Shown here piece by piece: positions 9,909 to 21,232 of a stretch of 64,000 nt of DNA (positions are counted from its first letter, which is position 1; each line of letters starts with the position of its first letter). The stretch lies in NCBI GenBank assembly GCA_001600415.1, contig BCJX01000006.1, forward strand, positions 565,606 to 629,605. Reading direction: 5' to 3'. Both the position numbers and the translations under genes were made by a program. This DNA is from Pascua guehoae. Its lineage: Eukaryota; Basidiomycota; Tremellomycetes; Trichosporonales; Trichosporonaceae. The notes below the pieces were generated by a model. The model searched no databases. It was not told where the DNA came from and saw only the letters and a program-made list of their open reading frames with translations.

Positions 9909-10511
9909 GTTGGTTGATAGTTGGGTGGAAATGAGTGATCTTCTAGGAGGTGGCGAGATTCAGCGGATAGATAAGCTCGTGCAGCATGGCAAGAAATCGT
10001 CATGCATCACCTTGGTCTTAAATGGCCGGAAAGAAAGCCGAGCAACAGCGTAAGCATGTCAAGAACAAACAGATCGGGTATCTGTTGTCCGCGGACAGTG
10101 TGGGACAGTGTGGGACCAGGAACGTGGGGGTGAGAAGTTTGTTCCTGGACCCACAACTGGGTGCCACTGGACCGCCCGTTGTCCCACATGTCAACATGTC
10201 AACACTCGGTTTCAGCTCGGCAGTCTGCGCATGCTGTGCAGTTCCCCACGCGGCAAATCATGCGGTGACCCACATACGGTGACCCACACTCTGTGACCCA
10301 CTCTGCGGGTATCCCCGCAATCAAGGTTATCGTCCTGCAGATGCCGCGGAGAGTTACAGATGTGTTGCACGGCACAACCAACATGCACAGTTCCCACCAA
10401 GACAGCAAGGACGAGTGCGACACGAATGGACTTTAAAACCCCGCTGGATCTTTGGGATGGTCGGCCATCACACCCAATCTCAGACTTGCCATTTCACTTG
10501 AAACAACAACA
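9909..10511. promoter_or_regulatory. Shared divergent promoter, dioxygenase and hydroxylase
   Basis: A 603-bp region between the start codons of the dioxygenase (minus) and flavin hydroxylase (plus) genes, with no gene of its own. It carries three GTGGGAC boxes and three GTGACCCAC boxes. A TTTAAAA element at 10432-10438 lies about 75 bp before the hydroxylase start. Confidence 0.65.
10100..10301. promoter_or_regulatory. GTGGGAC / GTGACCCAC box clusters in the divergent promoter
   Basis: GTGGGAC lies at 10100-10106 and 10110-10116 (plus strand) and at 10181-10187 (minus strand). GTGACCCAC, whose complement GTGGGTCAC shares the GTGGG core, is repeated at 10265-10273, 10279-10287 and 10293-10301 with start-to-start spacing of 14 bp. 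All six sites sit between the two divergent genes and could serve both. Confidence 0.6.
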
Positions 10512-12476
10512 ATGACCATCCAGCAGTGCGACGTCCTCATCGTGGGTGCGGGCCCTGTCGGGCTCTTACTCGCCCTCATGCTGCACAAGCAAGGCGTCGA
10601 TGTCAAGCTTGTCGAGCGGCAGAAGGCTCTCTACCCCCTCCCGCGGGCTGTGGCCTTTGACCACGAGTCGCGTCGCCTCTTTGGCTCTGTGGGCCTCTCG
10701 GAAGGTCTCGACGCCATCCTTGAGGAAGTCATCGGCAAGGGAGGAGAGGAGGGCACCAACTTTGTGTGGAGGGATGCCAACATGAAGCGTGAGTATACTC
10801 TGTGCGCTGCCTAGCAGCAAGCTGACTTGTTCTCTCTAGTCGTTGCCGACCTCTACTTTGAAGCTCCCACTCGCTCTGGCTTCCCCTTTGCCAGCTCGTT
10901 TACGCAGCCCGAGGTAGAGGGCTTGCTGGAGAAGGCCGTCCTTGACCGCAAGATTCCTCTCATTCGTGGCTATGGTGAGTTTCGCTGGCTTCCCCATCCT
11001 CATCATCGACTGACGCTTCTTCTTCAGCCCTGTCCGAACTCGACCAATACGATGACCATGTGGAGGCCGGTTTTGAGGTGTTTTCGACCAAACCGGCTGC
11101 CAACGGATGCTCAAACGGCATTGTCGTCGATGGTCTTCTCACGAATAGCGCTTCTACCCACCAGCCTGCGAACGCCAAAGTTGATCAAGGCATTCGAGTG
11201 CGGGCATCCTATGTTGTCGGCTGTGACGGAGCCAACTCTACCGTTCGACGCCTTCAGAAATTTACTTTGACCGACTTCAACTTCGAGAACGATTGGCTCA
11301 TTGCAGACCTGGTAAGTGTTGTCATCTCGTGCTTCCATACCAGTTAGCTGACGGCTCAGATTCTTCACGACGGCTACATTCCGCCACGTGTGGAGAAGAT
11401 TGGATCTGCCCAGATCTGCGATCCCGAGCGACCCACCACCGTCGTCTTTGCAGGCAAGGGACGGAAGCGTATTGAGTTTATGCGCCTTCCAGGCGAGACA
11501 AAGGAGGACTTGCTGCAAGACGAAAAGTGCTGGGAGCTGCTGGCTGCGTGGGGCTTTACAAAGGTAGGTTGAGACATTAGACCTTGTCGCGAAGAAGGGA
11601 GCTAATTTAACAGGACAACTGCGACCTCGAGCGCAAGGTCATCTACACGTTCAAAGCGCGCTGGGCAAATGAATTTATCAAGAACCGCGTGACGCTGGCG
11701 GGCGACTCGCTCCACCTCATGCCACCCTTCATTGGCCAAGGCCTCAACTCGGGCTTCCGTGACGCAGCGGCTCTGGCTTGGCGGCTGCCCCTGATTCTCT
11801 CGGGTATGGCAAGCCCAGAGGCTCTGATGCAGAGCTATCAGGTAGAGCGCAAGGACCACATCCGGAAGCTCACCGTGAGTATGCCAGACACAACTCGTTG
11901 TTGGGAGTATATGAAGCTCACTTTGCAGGAGTACTGCATCAAGCTCGGCGAGGTGATCTGTGAGACGGACGCGTCCAAGTCCATTCAGATGCACACTGAA
12001 CTGCGGGCCACTCGTGAGTGATTTTCCTCTTTAAAGAAGACCATTCTGACCCTGCAGCCCCTGGCCGACTCTACGACCCCCCGCTCGGCCGCCCCGGTAT
12101 TCTTACCTCCCAGCCGGAAGCCGGCCACCTGTCCCTCCAGAGGCGCCTGAAGCTCCAGGACGCCAACGACCAGCCGCTCTTTGACAAGGCTCACGGCTAC
12201 GGCTGGATTCTGTTGAACTACGGTGACAAGTCGGTTAAGGACCAGCTCTCAGACAAAACCAGCACCTTCTTCCTCGAAAATTTGGGAGGGCAATGCGTCT
12301 CTGTCTCCCCCGACGAGGACTTTGAGTCCGAGTATCAGCAGTGGTTTGCCACCAACATGGGACTCGACCACGTCGTCTTAATCCGTCCCGACTTTTACGT
12401 CTTTGGGCATGCGCCGGTGGGAGAAGTTAACAGCCTGGTGCAAGACTTGCGTTCCAAGATGGGTGTCTCGTCGTAA
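10512..12476 (+). CDS. Class A flavin-dependent aromatic hydroxylase (MhpA/PheA type)
   Basis: A multi-exon gene starting MTIQQCDVLIVGAGPVG, with the FAD GxGxxG motif at the extreme N-terminus and therefore no targeting peptide. The second flavin signature is VVGCDGANSTVRR (DG motif) and the third VTLAGDSLHLMPPFIGQG (GD motif). A C-terminal thioredoxin-like domain ends LIRPDFYVFGHAPVG, a pattern seen in 3-(3-hydroxyphenyl)propionate hydroxylase and phenol hydroxylase relatives. Exon 1 is 10512-10788; later introns are short, and the stop is at 12474-12476. The family uses NAD(P)H and O2 to hydroxylate a phenolic ring ortho to the existing hydroxyl, which would feed a catechol to the divergent dioxygenase. 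Cytosolic. The substrate is not determinable from sequence. Confidence 0.88.
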
Positions 12477-13040
12477 ATTGTACAATGAAGGAAGCCAAGC
12501 TCGTTAGGGTCTAGGACGTGTGATGGAAATGTTATTGGGAATCACGTGTTGTGTCTGGTTACTTTTTTTCGGTTTTGCAGGGCTCCTGGAATTGTCAACT
12601 TTTCTGCCACAGTGGTAATTTAAAGTAACCCAATGGCCAGCTTGCCCCGCTGCACTGTCTTGGGGTATAGGTGGGGTGCCGCGGCAGTTCATTACCCAAT
12701 GACAGCCTTGTCATAACGCAGTGCCACGAGCAGAGGGGTGCCACAAAGGCGGCCGGGAAATGAGATCTGTCTGGATTCAGGGTCTGGATGTTGCCCCACA
12801 ATGCGGCCTCCACCCTCGCTTGCCTCGCCCAGCGTCCAGAGCCGCCCAGAGGCCAGAGGTGACATCTCTCCCCTTCTGTTCATGCCTCCCTTGGCCCTCT
12901 CTTTCACTTGCATCTTACTCTATCCTGGTACTCGTACAACCCATTACTCGACTCGAGTATCCCGACACTAAGCCAGTAACCAATCGCTTGGGGCCTGGAC
13001 AACTTGACCACGTGTCGCTGTCATCGTCGATTGCGCCAGA
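12477..13040. promoter_or_regulatory. Intergenic region before the C2H2 regulator
   Basis: Holds the 3' flank of the hydroxylase and the promoter of the regulator. No GTGGGAC box was seen here, unlike the structural promoters, which argues against strong autoregulation. No TATA element is obvious. Confidence 0.4.
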
Positions 13041-15860
13041 ATGGCCACCAGCGACTCGGTGGCGGGTCCGTCAACATCAGTGGACTTGGCGTTCGATCCC
13101 CCTCCGGCAGGATCCAAGACTTGCACTGTATGCGGTCGAGTGTTCAAAAAGGCCGCGCACTTGCATCGGCATCTCAGGAGTCACGACAAACAAAAGCCGT
13201 TCCAGTGCACCATCTGCGGCCGGGCATTCGCGCGGACCGATGCTCTTCAGCGACACGAACGCTGGCTACACTCGAAGCGACGCCGAACAGACGACTTGGC
13301 GGAGACTGGGTCATCAGACGGTGCGCAGGATGGAGATGAACAGAGTGGACCAAGCACCATCGTGCCCTCGACGTCTGATACATTCTCCGTCAACGACATG
13401 GCTCTTCTCGGGCCACCTGACGACCAAGGCCAGGGGATGCTGATACCGCCGATGTCCGGCTTTGGAGACATGATGGCCGGCAACACAAACGATCCACTAC
13501 ACACCAACGACCCATTGAACAGCAGAGACGGCTTTTCTTCGGGCGGCGGGCATACATTCTTCCCGCCTCCGTCGTTCCTCACCGCCTTTCCAACATCGTC
13601 TGTGCCGACCGACGCCGCAGGCTTTGACGAAATGATCGCAGAGTGGCTAAACCAGGACGGAGGAGCTCTGGCGACTGAGAATGCGCTGGCGGTGGTCTTC
13701 TCCGACCTGGCCCAGACCGAGATGGGACTCATGCCTACCGGCTTTGAAGGGTCGTATGTCCAACCTCAGCTCGAGATACCTGATACATGGGAGCGACCAC
13801 GGAGCTCGGGAAGCCACAGCTCGCAGTCCCAAACCAACCTCTCTCAACGACCCGTCTCGTCGAGCCACCAGAGCGTTAGGATTGGCGGTACAACCATCTC
13901 CGGACCGGCTGCAGCTCAGGCGCCAACGAACCTTGTCGCGCAGCTTCGAAGGCGCCGTCCCACCGTTTACACGGCTGATACCTGGGAATCAGGCGTATCA
14001 AATCCACCACGTTCCGATTACTCCATCAGCCGACCCGAGTCTCCTCAACCTTCTAAGATCACCTCACCTGAGCAGGTCGTTAGCGAGCTTCATGTCAATG
14101 GACTGGAGGTAAGTCTTACGTCAACCCAATCAGCTCATGGCGCTAAACGCTGGCGCAGACTTCACCAGACTCTCGAGACCGCGACGGCGTCATCCCGTCA
14201 ATGAAATTTCTGGACGCCTGCCTCCATCTATACTTCCGTGACTTTCACCCGTCTTTCCCCATCATTCATCGCCCAACGTTCCAACGCGACCGCACTTCAC
14301 CACTCCTGCTGCTGAGCATGTGCAGTATTGGCTGTATGTTCGTGGGAACACAGACAGCGAGGGATAGCGGGCTTTGGATATACGAAAGGCTCCATTATGT
14401 CGTCGTGGTGACTGTGAGTCTCCATGTTGCCCTTAGAGAGGGTTCCACTGATGTGACCCTCCCACAGCGCGACTCCAAAATGGCGTCAGAAGACACACGG
14501 CTCGCTGTCACGCTCAGCTCACTGCTGGGACAATGCTTCAGTTTCTTGTACGGGACGCCAAAACATATGCTCACTGCCGAATCCTTCCATGGCACCCTGT
14601 GCACAATGGCCAGACGAAACGGCCTATCCCAGAAGATTAAGCGGAACCCCATTTCGTTCGACCAAGTTGAGCATCTGGATTCTCACCGGCTGACAAAGCG
14701 GTGGCAAGAGTGGGGTCGACAGGAGACATTTCGAAGGTATGTCTCTCAACGTCTCGCTGGAGGGGATCAAGAACTGATCAACTTTTCCCAGAGTAAGCCT
14801 GGGCCTGACGATCCACGCGGCCGAATTGAGTGCGTACAGTGGTCTTGCTCGGGTCATCACTGCCCAAGCGTCAAACGATGACGGCTTCAACGACGCACTT
14901 TTCGAGGCAAACGACGCGCAAACGTGGCGGACGTTGCTCCAGACCTCCTCGAGAGTGAACACTACTCCTTCGTCATTATCCGAACCTCCAGAGATCTTTC
15001 TACCTACCGTTCTTCTGGCTCAAACTATTGTCAAGATCCACATGCTCCGCGAGCTCGAGAAGATGCCGTTCCAGACCGATCTACCGCTTCATAAACTCTC
15101 CGACTTTTACGATTACATGATGACGTTGGCTACTGATCACGGTATCCTACCAACGCTCCAATGGCCGCGAGGGGAGGCACCGTCGTACATACGGTCTCTG
15201 GCGGCACTCTGGCACTACACGTGTGTCGTGCGTCTCGCTCCGATGTGCCTCATGGAAGAAGTCGCTGGCCGCGGCGGCAGTCCTCCAAAGGAGAGCATCG
15301 CCGAGCTACAAGCGTGGATGAAAACTCCCGTTGCACGGCTTGCAACGCTTCACGCTGGACATGTGCTATCTCAAGCAACAGACCTAAAGGACCAGGGGTT
15401 TCTTCTTCCGCGGTAAGTGTTATACCAGTGCGGCGCGATATGAATGCGTCTGACGACATCCAGGGCAATCTTCCAGGCGACCCTCCTCCTCCTCTGCTAT
15501 CTTTCATTCGTCTCCCTTCCGCCTGAAACGAATGAGATTGTCGATGTCCTGCAAGTCTTCGAGTGGAATCGACTCGTGGAGCTGTGTGACCATATGGGCA
15601 ACGACAGCGTCCCAGAAGTTCTCAGCAAACCGGAAGAACGCTACATCGCCTACGGAACGTGTACGATACAAGTCAAGGGGCTCATCGATGGACGAGAGAA
15701 GCAGCTGGACATTGTCAGGTTGGTTATTGACATCGGCCTTGTGGAGTGGAATCTGACTATACCAGCTTGCGCTCGACGAGTAATCGCCTATTGCGGAGGT
15801 GTAGTGCCGTGGGGCATCGGCGATACGCTTGGCGATATTTTGTCGAACATATCTTTCTAG
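13041..15860 (+). CDS. C2H2 two-finger transcription factor with fungal-specific TF domain
   Basis: It starts MATSDSVAGPSTSVDLAFDP. Two adjacent C2H2 fingers lie at about residues 28-78: CTVCGRVFKKAAHLHRHLRSH and CTICGRAFARTDALQRHERW..H. A Ser/Pro/Thr-rich linker follows, then the fungal-specific regulatory domain (PF04082 type): FLDACLHLYFRDFHPSFPII through RRVSLGLTIHAAELSAYSGL, and on to WALL-like helices. Exon 1 is 13041-14108 and exon 2 begins at 14159, with several short introns after. The C-terminus, read here as GIGDTLGDILSNISF with the stop at 15858-15860, is the least certain part. The helices (K-A-A-H-L-H-R and R-T-D-A-L-Q-R) are arranged as in Mig1/CreA. By the recognition code they should read about 5'-GTGGG(G/A). 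It sits between the hydroxylase and transporter genes and is probably the cluster's activator. Confidence 0.85.
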
Positions 15861-16884
15861 TTGTATGTACTCTATCGCTCAACCTGTACCTTGGTCGTAT
15901 CTTGAGGAGACCGGCTACTCTGTTATCCTATAGGTGCGGCCGGAAAGTATTGAGACTGCCACCTTGAGCTCTGTTGCATGCGGTGTTGAGCATGGATACT
16001 CTCTACATCAATCCGATGGTGTACCAATGCGTGCATCAGGGTAACTTCTACCATATCGTAATGTCCACCATGCACATCAACGACTGCAGCCTCGACAACG
16101 TGGCAGTTTCCATACTTTCCGGTCGCACCTGTACGATGCCATGTCGCCCACTCAGTCAATCTAACCGTCCTGATTGGTTTGCGATATGCAAATGCGTGGG
16201 GACGTGTTGAGTTTGATATTTTGACCTCGCACTTTCTGAACGTGAGGCTCAGCTTGTGATTGGTATGACATGTTGACGCACGCCCCTCTTCTTGGCGTGC
16301 CCTGCATGTGAGGTCCTGCATTTAATACATCGGGTCCTGGATACGCGCTGAGCGGTTAACCGAGCTTAATGTGGCAGCTTCAGTCCTCCGCAGTCCCATC
16401 TGTACCCTGTCACACGACCCGATGTACGCTTCATAACACCTGCCACACAAGATCTCCCCAAGATGTGTGACGGGGCCAGCGGACTGGACGGGCTTGTGTT
16501 CTCCGTATCGGGCGTTCGGGCTGAGATAGAGCGGTATGCATACCGTAATGCCAAGTATGCAAGCGTATAACGCGGGGCACACGAGTGCCGTGTTCTACCC
16601 GTCGATCGATCGAGCGAAAGTGTGGGAACAGTGGGACGTGTGGGACTGTGGGACACTGTGGGGACCCATGGGCCGGATTGTGGGACACACCCTGAAACGC
16701 CACTCACCCACTCACAATGTGAGACAGCAAACGGTGCGGTGGCCCACTGCGACCAGTGGCCACGACGAGCATGTCGCGCAATGCCTTCTGTGCATGGATG
16801 AAGAAACCTTATATTAGTCAGAAGCACGTCTTTGGTGTGTCACCATCTCTACCACATCGGTACCTGGACGATTATTCTTCTTCA
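15861..16884. promoter_or_regulatory. Intergenic region and promoter of the MFS transporter
   Basis: About 1 kb without a supported gene. The first 100 bp after 15860 could belong to an alternative 3' end of the regulator gene. The functional signal is the GTGGGAC cluster at 16631-16686. Confidence 0.5.
16631..16686. promoter_or_regulatory. GTGGGAC box cluster of the MFS promoter
   Basis: Four exact plus-strand GTGGGAC boxes at 16631-16637, 16640-16646, 16648-16654 and 16680-16686, with a near copy GTGGGGAC between the third and fourth. They lie about 200-255 bp before the transporter start codon, the same distance as the boxes before the FAH gene. Confidence 0.6.
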
Positions 16885-19250
16885 ATGTCGGACACCAAAG
16901 CCCCTGCCACCATCGACGCGCACCACGGTAATGAAAAGGCCCACCAAGTCGAACTGGTCGAACACAGCAGCCCACGCAGCAGTGTACACAGCACCGACCC
17001 CGCGCCCGATGCGGGCAACGTGACGTATGCCGACGAGGACGAGGAGCCCGCCATCCATGCGCGGACGTACTTTGCCCTCCTGGCCCTCTGGCTGCTAAAC
17101 TACGTCCAAGTCGTGGCCCTCACTGGCCCGCCCGCAGTGGTGAGTTTTTTGCTGTCCACTAGATCACCTAGTGGTTGGTTAAATGGTGGGGGGCTGACAT
17201 TTTTTTTTCCTTTCGGATAGCTCGACTACATTGGCAAAGATCTCAACGGTACCGCCGACCAAACCTGGATACCTAATGCCCTGTCCCTCGTCCAGGCCGT
17301 CGGAGGCCCTGCTATCGTGAGCATCGAGCACTCTTGATAATTCTAAAAATCAAGACAATTTGAATTCGGTGACACACGCGCAGACGCTCACACCTCCCAG
17401 TCATTTGCATCCGACACGTTCCAGGCCCGCAAGAGCCTCTTGATAGGCACGTGCACGGTTTCTTTCATCGGTGCGGCCATCGCCCCTGGGTCCAAGGACA
17501 TTTACCGCGTCATTGTGGCCCAGATTCTCATTGGAGTGGGGTTCGCCGCTGTTCCCCTGGCATATGCTATTCCCTCCGAGGTGAGTGCTTCCTCAGGAAA
17601 AAAGTCGCGCTTGATTAGAGGCTGACAAGGACGCAGATTTTGCCACGCCGCTGGAGGCCAAGTCAGTGGATTTGAATGGATTACCTGTCCGGGGGGAGTG
17701 GCAACTGACAAGAAACAGTCACCCTGGCCATCATGAACGTCGCGGCAGCACTGGGTGCCCTCACTGGACCCTTGTGAGTATAACTGCGGGCAGGGTTGTG
17801 GAGATCATCTCGCTTACTGAAAGGGTTGGAGGCGCCTTCACGCGAATCTCTGCTCACAATGGATGGAGGAACTTTTACGTGAGTCTCGTGGCCTGGCACG
17901 GTCACTTGAGTTGTGGGAGCTAATATTCCCAGTGGGTTCAAATGGGCCTTTGGGGGGCGACTGCTCTGGGTATTTTGATCGGCTACCGGCCTCCTAAGCG
18001 GCACACTGCGCTCGACAACCTGTCGTTTATCCAAAAGATCGGCAAACTCGACCTTCCCGGAATGGGGCTCGTGAGTGGCGAACACAAATGCCCCTTCATG
18101 TGTGTTTTTTTAGCTAACCACTCGTTTTAGATTACCTTTGGCCTCACACTTCTCTTGACGGGGCTCACTCTTGGCGGCAACCCGTGGCCGTGGACGAATG
18201 CCCGCGTGCTGGCCCCTCTCATCCTCGGTATTTTGGGCATCATCGCGTTTGCCATCTACGAATGGAAGGGCACCAAGACGGGTATTCTGCACCACGAGCT
18301 GTTCATCCGGCGTACCTTTCCCCTCTGCATCGCGCTCATCTTTATCGAGGGCATCCTCTTGTTTTCCATTATTGTATTTTACCCCGTCCTGTGAGTGTAT
18401 CCCTCGGTCTGACGACCAGGAGGCAGTGGAAGCTTCACGCTAACCAGCCAGAACTGGCACACTGTTCGAGACGGAACCCTTCCTGGCGGCCCTTCGCACG
18501 ATCCCGTTTTGGGTATGTGGCGGTGCGGGAACAGTCGTGTATGGATTCTGGAGTTCAAAGAGGCGCACCATCCGCAGCCCGTTACTGGTAGGCTTTGCCA
18601 TCATGACTGCTGGACTTGGTGAGTTTTTTGTTTTCGCCGCAGAAATTCTGCTCAAGAAAGAAACATATTGCTGATGCTTTCCAGTCGGAATGGCAACGAT
18701 CCAACCAGGCCAATCGACCCGAGCGCTCGTCTTCGACGGCCTGGCTGGTCTCGGATTCGGCTCACCGCTCATTCTCGTCATTGCAGGCGTACAGCTCTCC
18801 ATTCCCCACCACCTGATCGCCACCGCCACCGCGGTCGTCACGTCGGCCCGCGCCGTGGCCGCTGCGACATTTACGGCCATCTACGGTGCAGCCCTCGGGA
18901 GTAGCATGAAGGTCAAGCTCCCCAGCTACGTTGCCGCCGCGGCTGTCGCTGCCGGTCTGCCTCCGCAATACGTCGCGCCCTTCCTCGGTGGATTCCTGGG
19001 TAACGACACTGCCGCCCTCGACGCCATCCCCGACGTGACCCCGGCGATTATGCAGGCGAGCCTCGGTGGCTTGGCACACGCCCAGGCCGACAGTTTCCGG
19101 ATCGTCTTTATCATTGCCGCGCCGTTTGGAGTCGTCGCGTGCTTGATCTGCTGGTTCCTCGACGACATGACCAAGTTGATGAACTACCGCGTCGACGCGC
19201 CCGTCGAGGAACTGCACGCAAAGCACAGGGCTAACGACAACCCCGCGTAA
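16885..19250 (+). CDS. MFS transporter, TRI12/DHA2-like (14 TM)
   Basis: It starts MSDTKAPATIDAHHGNEK, a polar cytosolic N-terminus of about 65 residues. Exons 16885-17139, 17221-17316, 17401-17580 and one from 17637 onward join in frame, with further short introns and the stop at 19248-19250. Membrane segments include FALLALWLLNYVQVVALTGP, a region around VIVAQILIGVGFAAVPLAYA, ITFGLTLLLTGLTLG, APLILGILGIIAFAIYEW, FPLCIALIFIEGILLFSIIV and IVFIIAAPFGVVACLICW. ILPRRWRP and WRNFYWVQMGLWG resemble the loops of fungal trichothecene-efflux-type (TRI12) and siderophore-type transporters. It is expected at the plasma membrane. As the last gene of the aromatic cluster, with the same promoter boxes, it may import the aromatic substrate or export a toxic intermediate; direction is not visible. 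Confidence 0.85.
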
Positions 19251-19578
19251 TAGGCTGCAAATTGATGGTGTCTCGTAATTTATGACAAGGTTGTTTCTGC
19301 ATTCGATGGTTGGTATACATATGGGAGTAGCATGATGCAACAGTGGCTCCAAGGACAATTTGGCTCGTGCCTCGTCAATGGAGACGACTTCAGATCGCCT
19401 GCCGGAAACTCGATGTCAGTAGTAGTGAGCAACCGACCGGATTCGGGCTGCTTGCAGCCTCGCCGAGTTCTTGGGATCGCCACTTGATAGTGTCATGATG
19501 AACAGAATTCGATCCCCTCAGGAGGCTGGTTTAAGAAAAACGAGGCAGGTCAACATGCGACAAAAAAAACATTTTGGA

Positions 19579-19650
19579 AGGTCTGACTGGGAATCGAACC
19601 CAGATTACAAGAATCAGAATCTTGTGTACTAACCGTTATACGATCAAACC
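19579..19650 (-). tRNA. tRNA-Gln (CUG anticodon)
   Basis: On the minus strand the acceptor GGTTTGA pairs with TCAGACC, the anticodon arm is CAAGA-TTCTGAT-TCTTG with anticodon CTG, and the T arm is CTGGG-TTCGATT-CCCAG. It is 72 nt without an intron, and the flanks are A/T-rich. All arms pair well. Confidence 0.93.
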
Positions 19651-20010
19651 CATTTGCGTCTAAAGCTGACAAGTGTCTGCGGCCCTAGCTTATAAAGGCT
19701 GGTCACGGTTTGGACGTTCGAAAGTGGCGCTTGTCCTGTCAACCCTCTTTCATAGTACCGCTTTCAGCCTCCTCACTACGTCGCGCCGGTGTTACTGAGA
19801 GTCCTGCGCTATAGAGTTCAAGCATTTGAGCAGTGTCTCGGCTTTGTAAGTGGTCAGGAAGCGGAATTGTCTCAATGCGCTATCCTTTTCCCAGCCATCC
19901 TGCTGCCTTTCCAGCCATCCCGTTCGACCGACGACCACCCAAAGCTCGTGCTCGCCCCACGGGGCTGACGGGCAGCGCCGGGGCTTTCGCGCAGGGTCTA
20001 AAATCATCAG

Positions 20011-20126
20011 TCTTCGCTAGTATATCGGTTAGTATAATCGCCTCTCAAGAGAGAGCCTCCTCGCAGGAAGATGTTCTTCCCAAAGGATGATCGCGATAGA
20101 GCAGGGTTCGACTCCCTGGCGGAGAC
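20011..20126 (+). tRNA. tRNA-Glu (CUC anticodon) with 44-nt intron
   Basis: The gene starts TCTTCGCTAGTATATCGGTT. The acceptor TCTTCGC pairs with GCGGAGA (20119-20125). The anticodon stem ATCGC (20037-20041) pairs with GCGAT (20093-20097) and the T arm is CAGGG-TTCGACT-CCCTG. The loop reads C-T-CTC-A, then an intron at 20048-20091, giving a 72-nt mature tRNA. The intron's GAGAG can pair with the CTCTC of the anticodon region, as in known pre-tRNA introns. Confidence 0.88.
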
Positions 20127-20572
20127 GTTTTTTGGCTTGTTGGAGGCGTGTAGAGACCAGCAGGGCTAGGAAACAGGCGGGGCACATGCGGTGAGGACAA
20201 CAGGACCCGATGGACGTGTTTCTGGGGGAGAGTTAGGCGATCGAAGCCCATGTGGTCCCGTGTATGTCTCGTTCGCCCCGTCACCTCGTGGGATGCAGGG
20301 AGAGCCAGCCCCTCGACGAGTTCCCTGCTGTTTGGGATTGTGTGGGGACTGTGGTGTGCCCCAGGGGTACGGGGTGTGCAGCACAAAGAGCATGGCCCCA
20401 ATGCAATTGCATTGATCCACAAAAGGGGTCTCAGACTGAATCACGCGACCAGCACTGGGCAACTAGACGAGTGCGGCTTTTGATAAAGGGCCGTGGATAG
20501 CGCAGTTCAATTCAGGTGCGTAGTTTCAATTGCCATATCAGAAGCATTACTTGTTTCAGTTTAGCACGGGAT

Positions 20573-21232
20573 CTATACTTCTGGACTCCTCGTCGGACGG
20601 GATGTGTGTCTACCTGTAGTTCCATTGCAACAGTAAACAACTGTACTTGTGGACTCAGCCTTCGCACGATATTGATCGGTAGCCCAACGTGTGTCCCTTC
20701 GCTTGGCGTGGTGTGGAGGAGAGAATACCATTGTGACACCGACTCCTTTCGGGTGGCAAAAGTGTGCGAATGAAACACGACTGACCCCATTGGAGAAATC
20801 CAGACCCAGGCGCCAAGACAGAGAGGGAGCTGAGATCACCGGCGAGCGGCGGAATACGGACCTTGTGGCGGTCTGAGCGTTGTGCAATACGTCTTGTTGT
20901 GACACTTCCCTCATCTTCCACTCGCTGGCAGTGTTCCAGCAGTCGCGCATTCTCGCACCTTCTCGCGAGTTATCGGCGTCAGTGAGGGTCAGACGTTTCT
21001 GAAGCAAGTTCTGAACTTCTGCGCCGTCCGAGGTTCGTCTGCCCATGCCCTGATTACCCTCCCCTTCGTCTACCTCGTCTGCCCACTCGGACCACTCGGA
21101 GAGGTCAGCGTCCGTGATATGGATGCGCGAAAACGCCACAATTGCACGCCAATTCACGTGCATGACCAACCTGTTGCACCAATTTGAACCCGCTTGCCAC
21201 CAAATGCACCCCCAATGGTACCTTTGAGCCAA
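20573..21232 (-). CDS. Possible hypothetical protein (unsupported frame)
   Basis: An open minus-strand frame of 219 codons. The middle part (DADLSEWSEWADEVDEGEGN and RLTLTDADNSREGARMRDCW) has a protein-like mix of charged and hydrophobic residues. The two ends look random (Cys/Trp or Thr/Arg-rich). No family, promoter or splice support. It could be a short gene, an exon of one, or chance. Confidence 0.2.
   Translation of the reverse strand: MAQRYHWGCIWWQAGSNWCNRLVMHVNWRAIVAFSRIHITDADLSEWSEWADEVDEGEGNQGMGRRTSDGAEVQNLLQKRLTLTDADNSREGARMRDCWNTASEWKMREVSQQDVLHNAQTATRSVFRRSPVISAPSLSWRLGLDFSNGVSRVSFAHFCHPKGVGVTMVFSPPHHAKRRDTRWATDQYRAKAESTSTVVYCCNGTTGRHTSRPTRSPEV

Noticed and set aside
15722..15768. 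Possible 47-nt intron near the end of the C2H2 regulator
   Set aside because: The donor would be a weak GTTGGT and removal shifts into a Ser/Arg-rich frame; the uninterrupted frame gives a more natural C-terminus. Left as an uncertainty in the gene entry.
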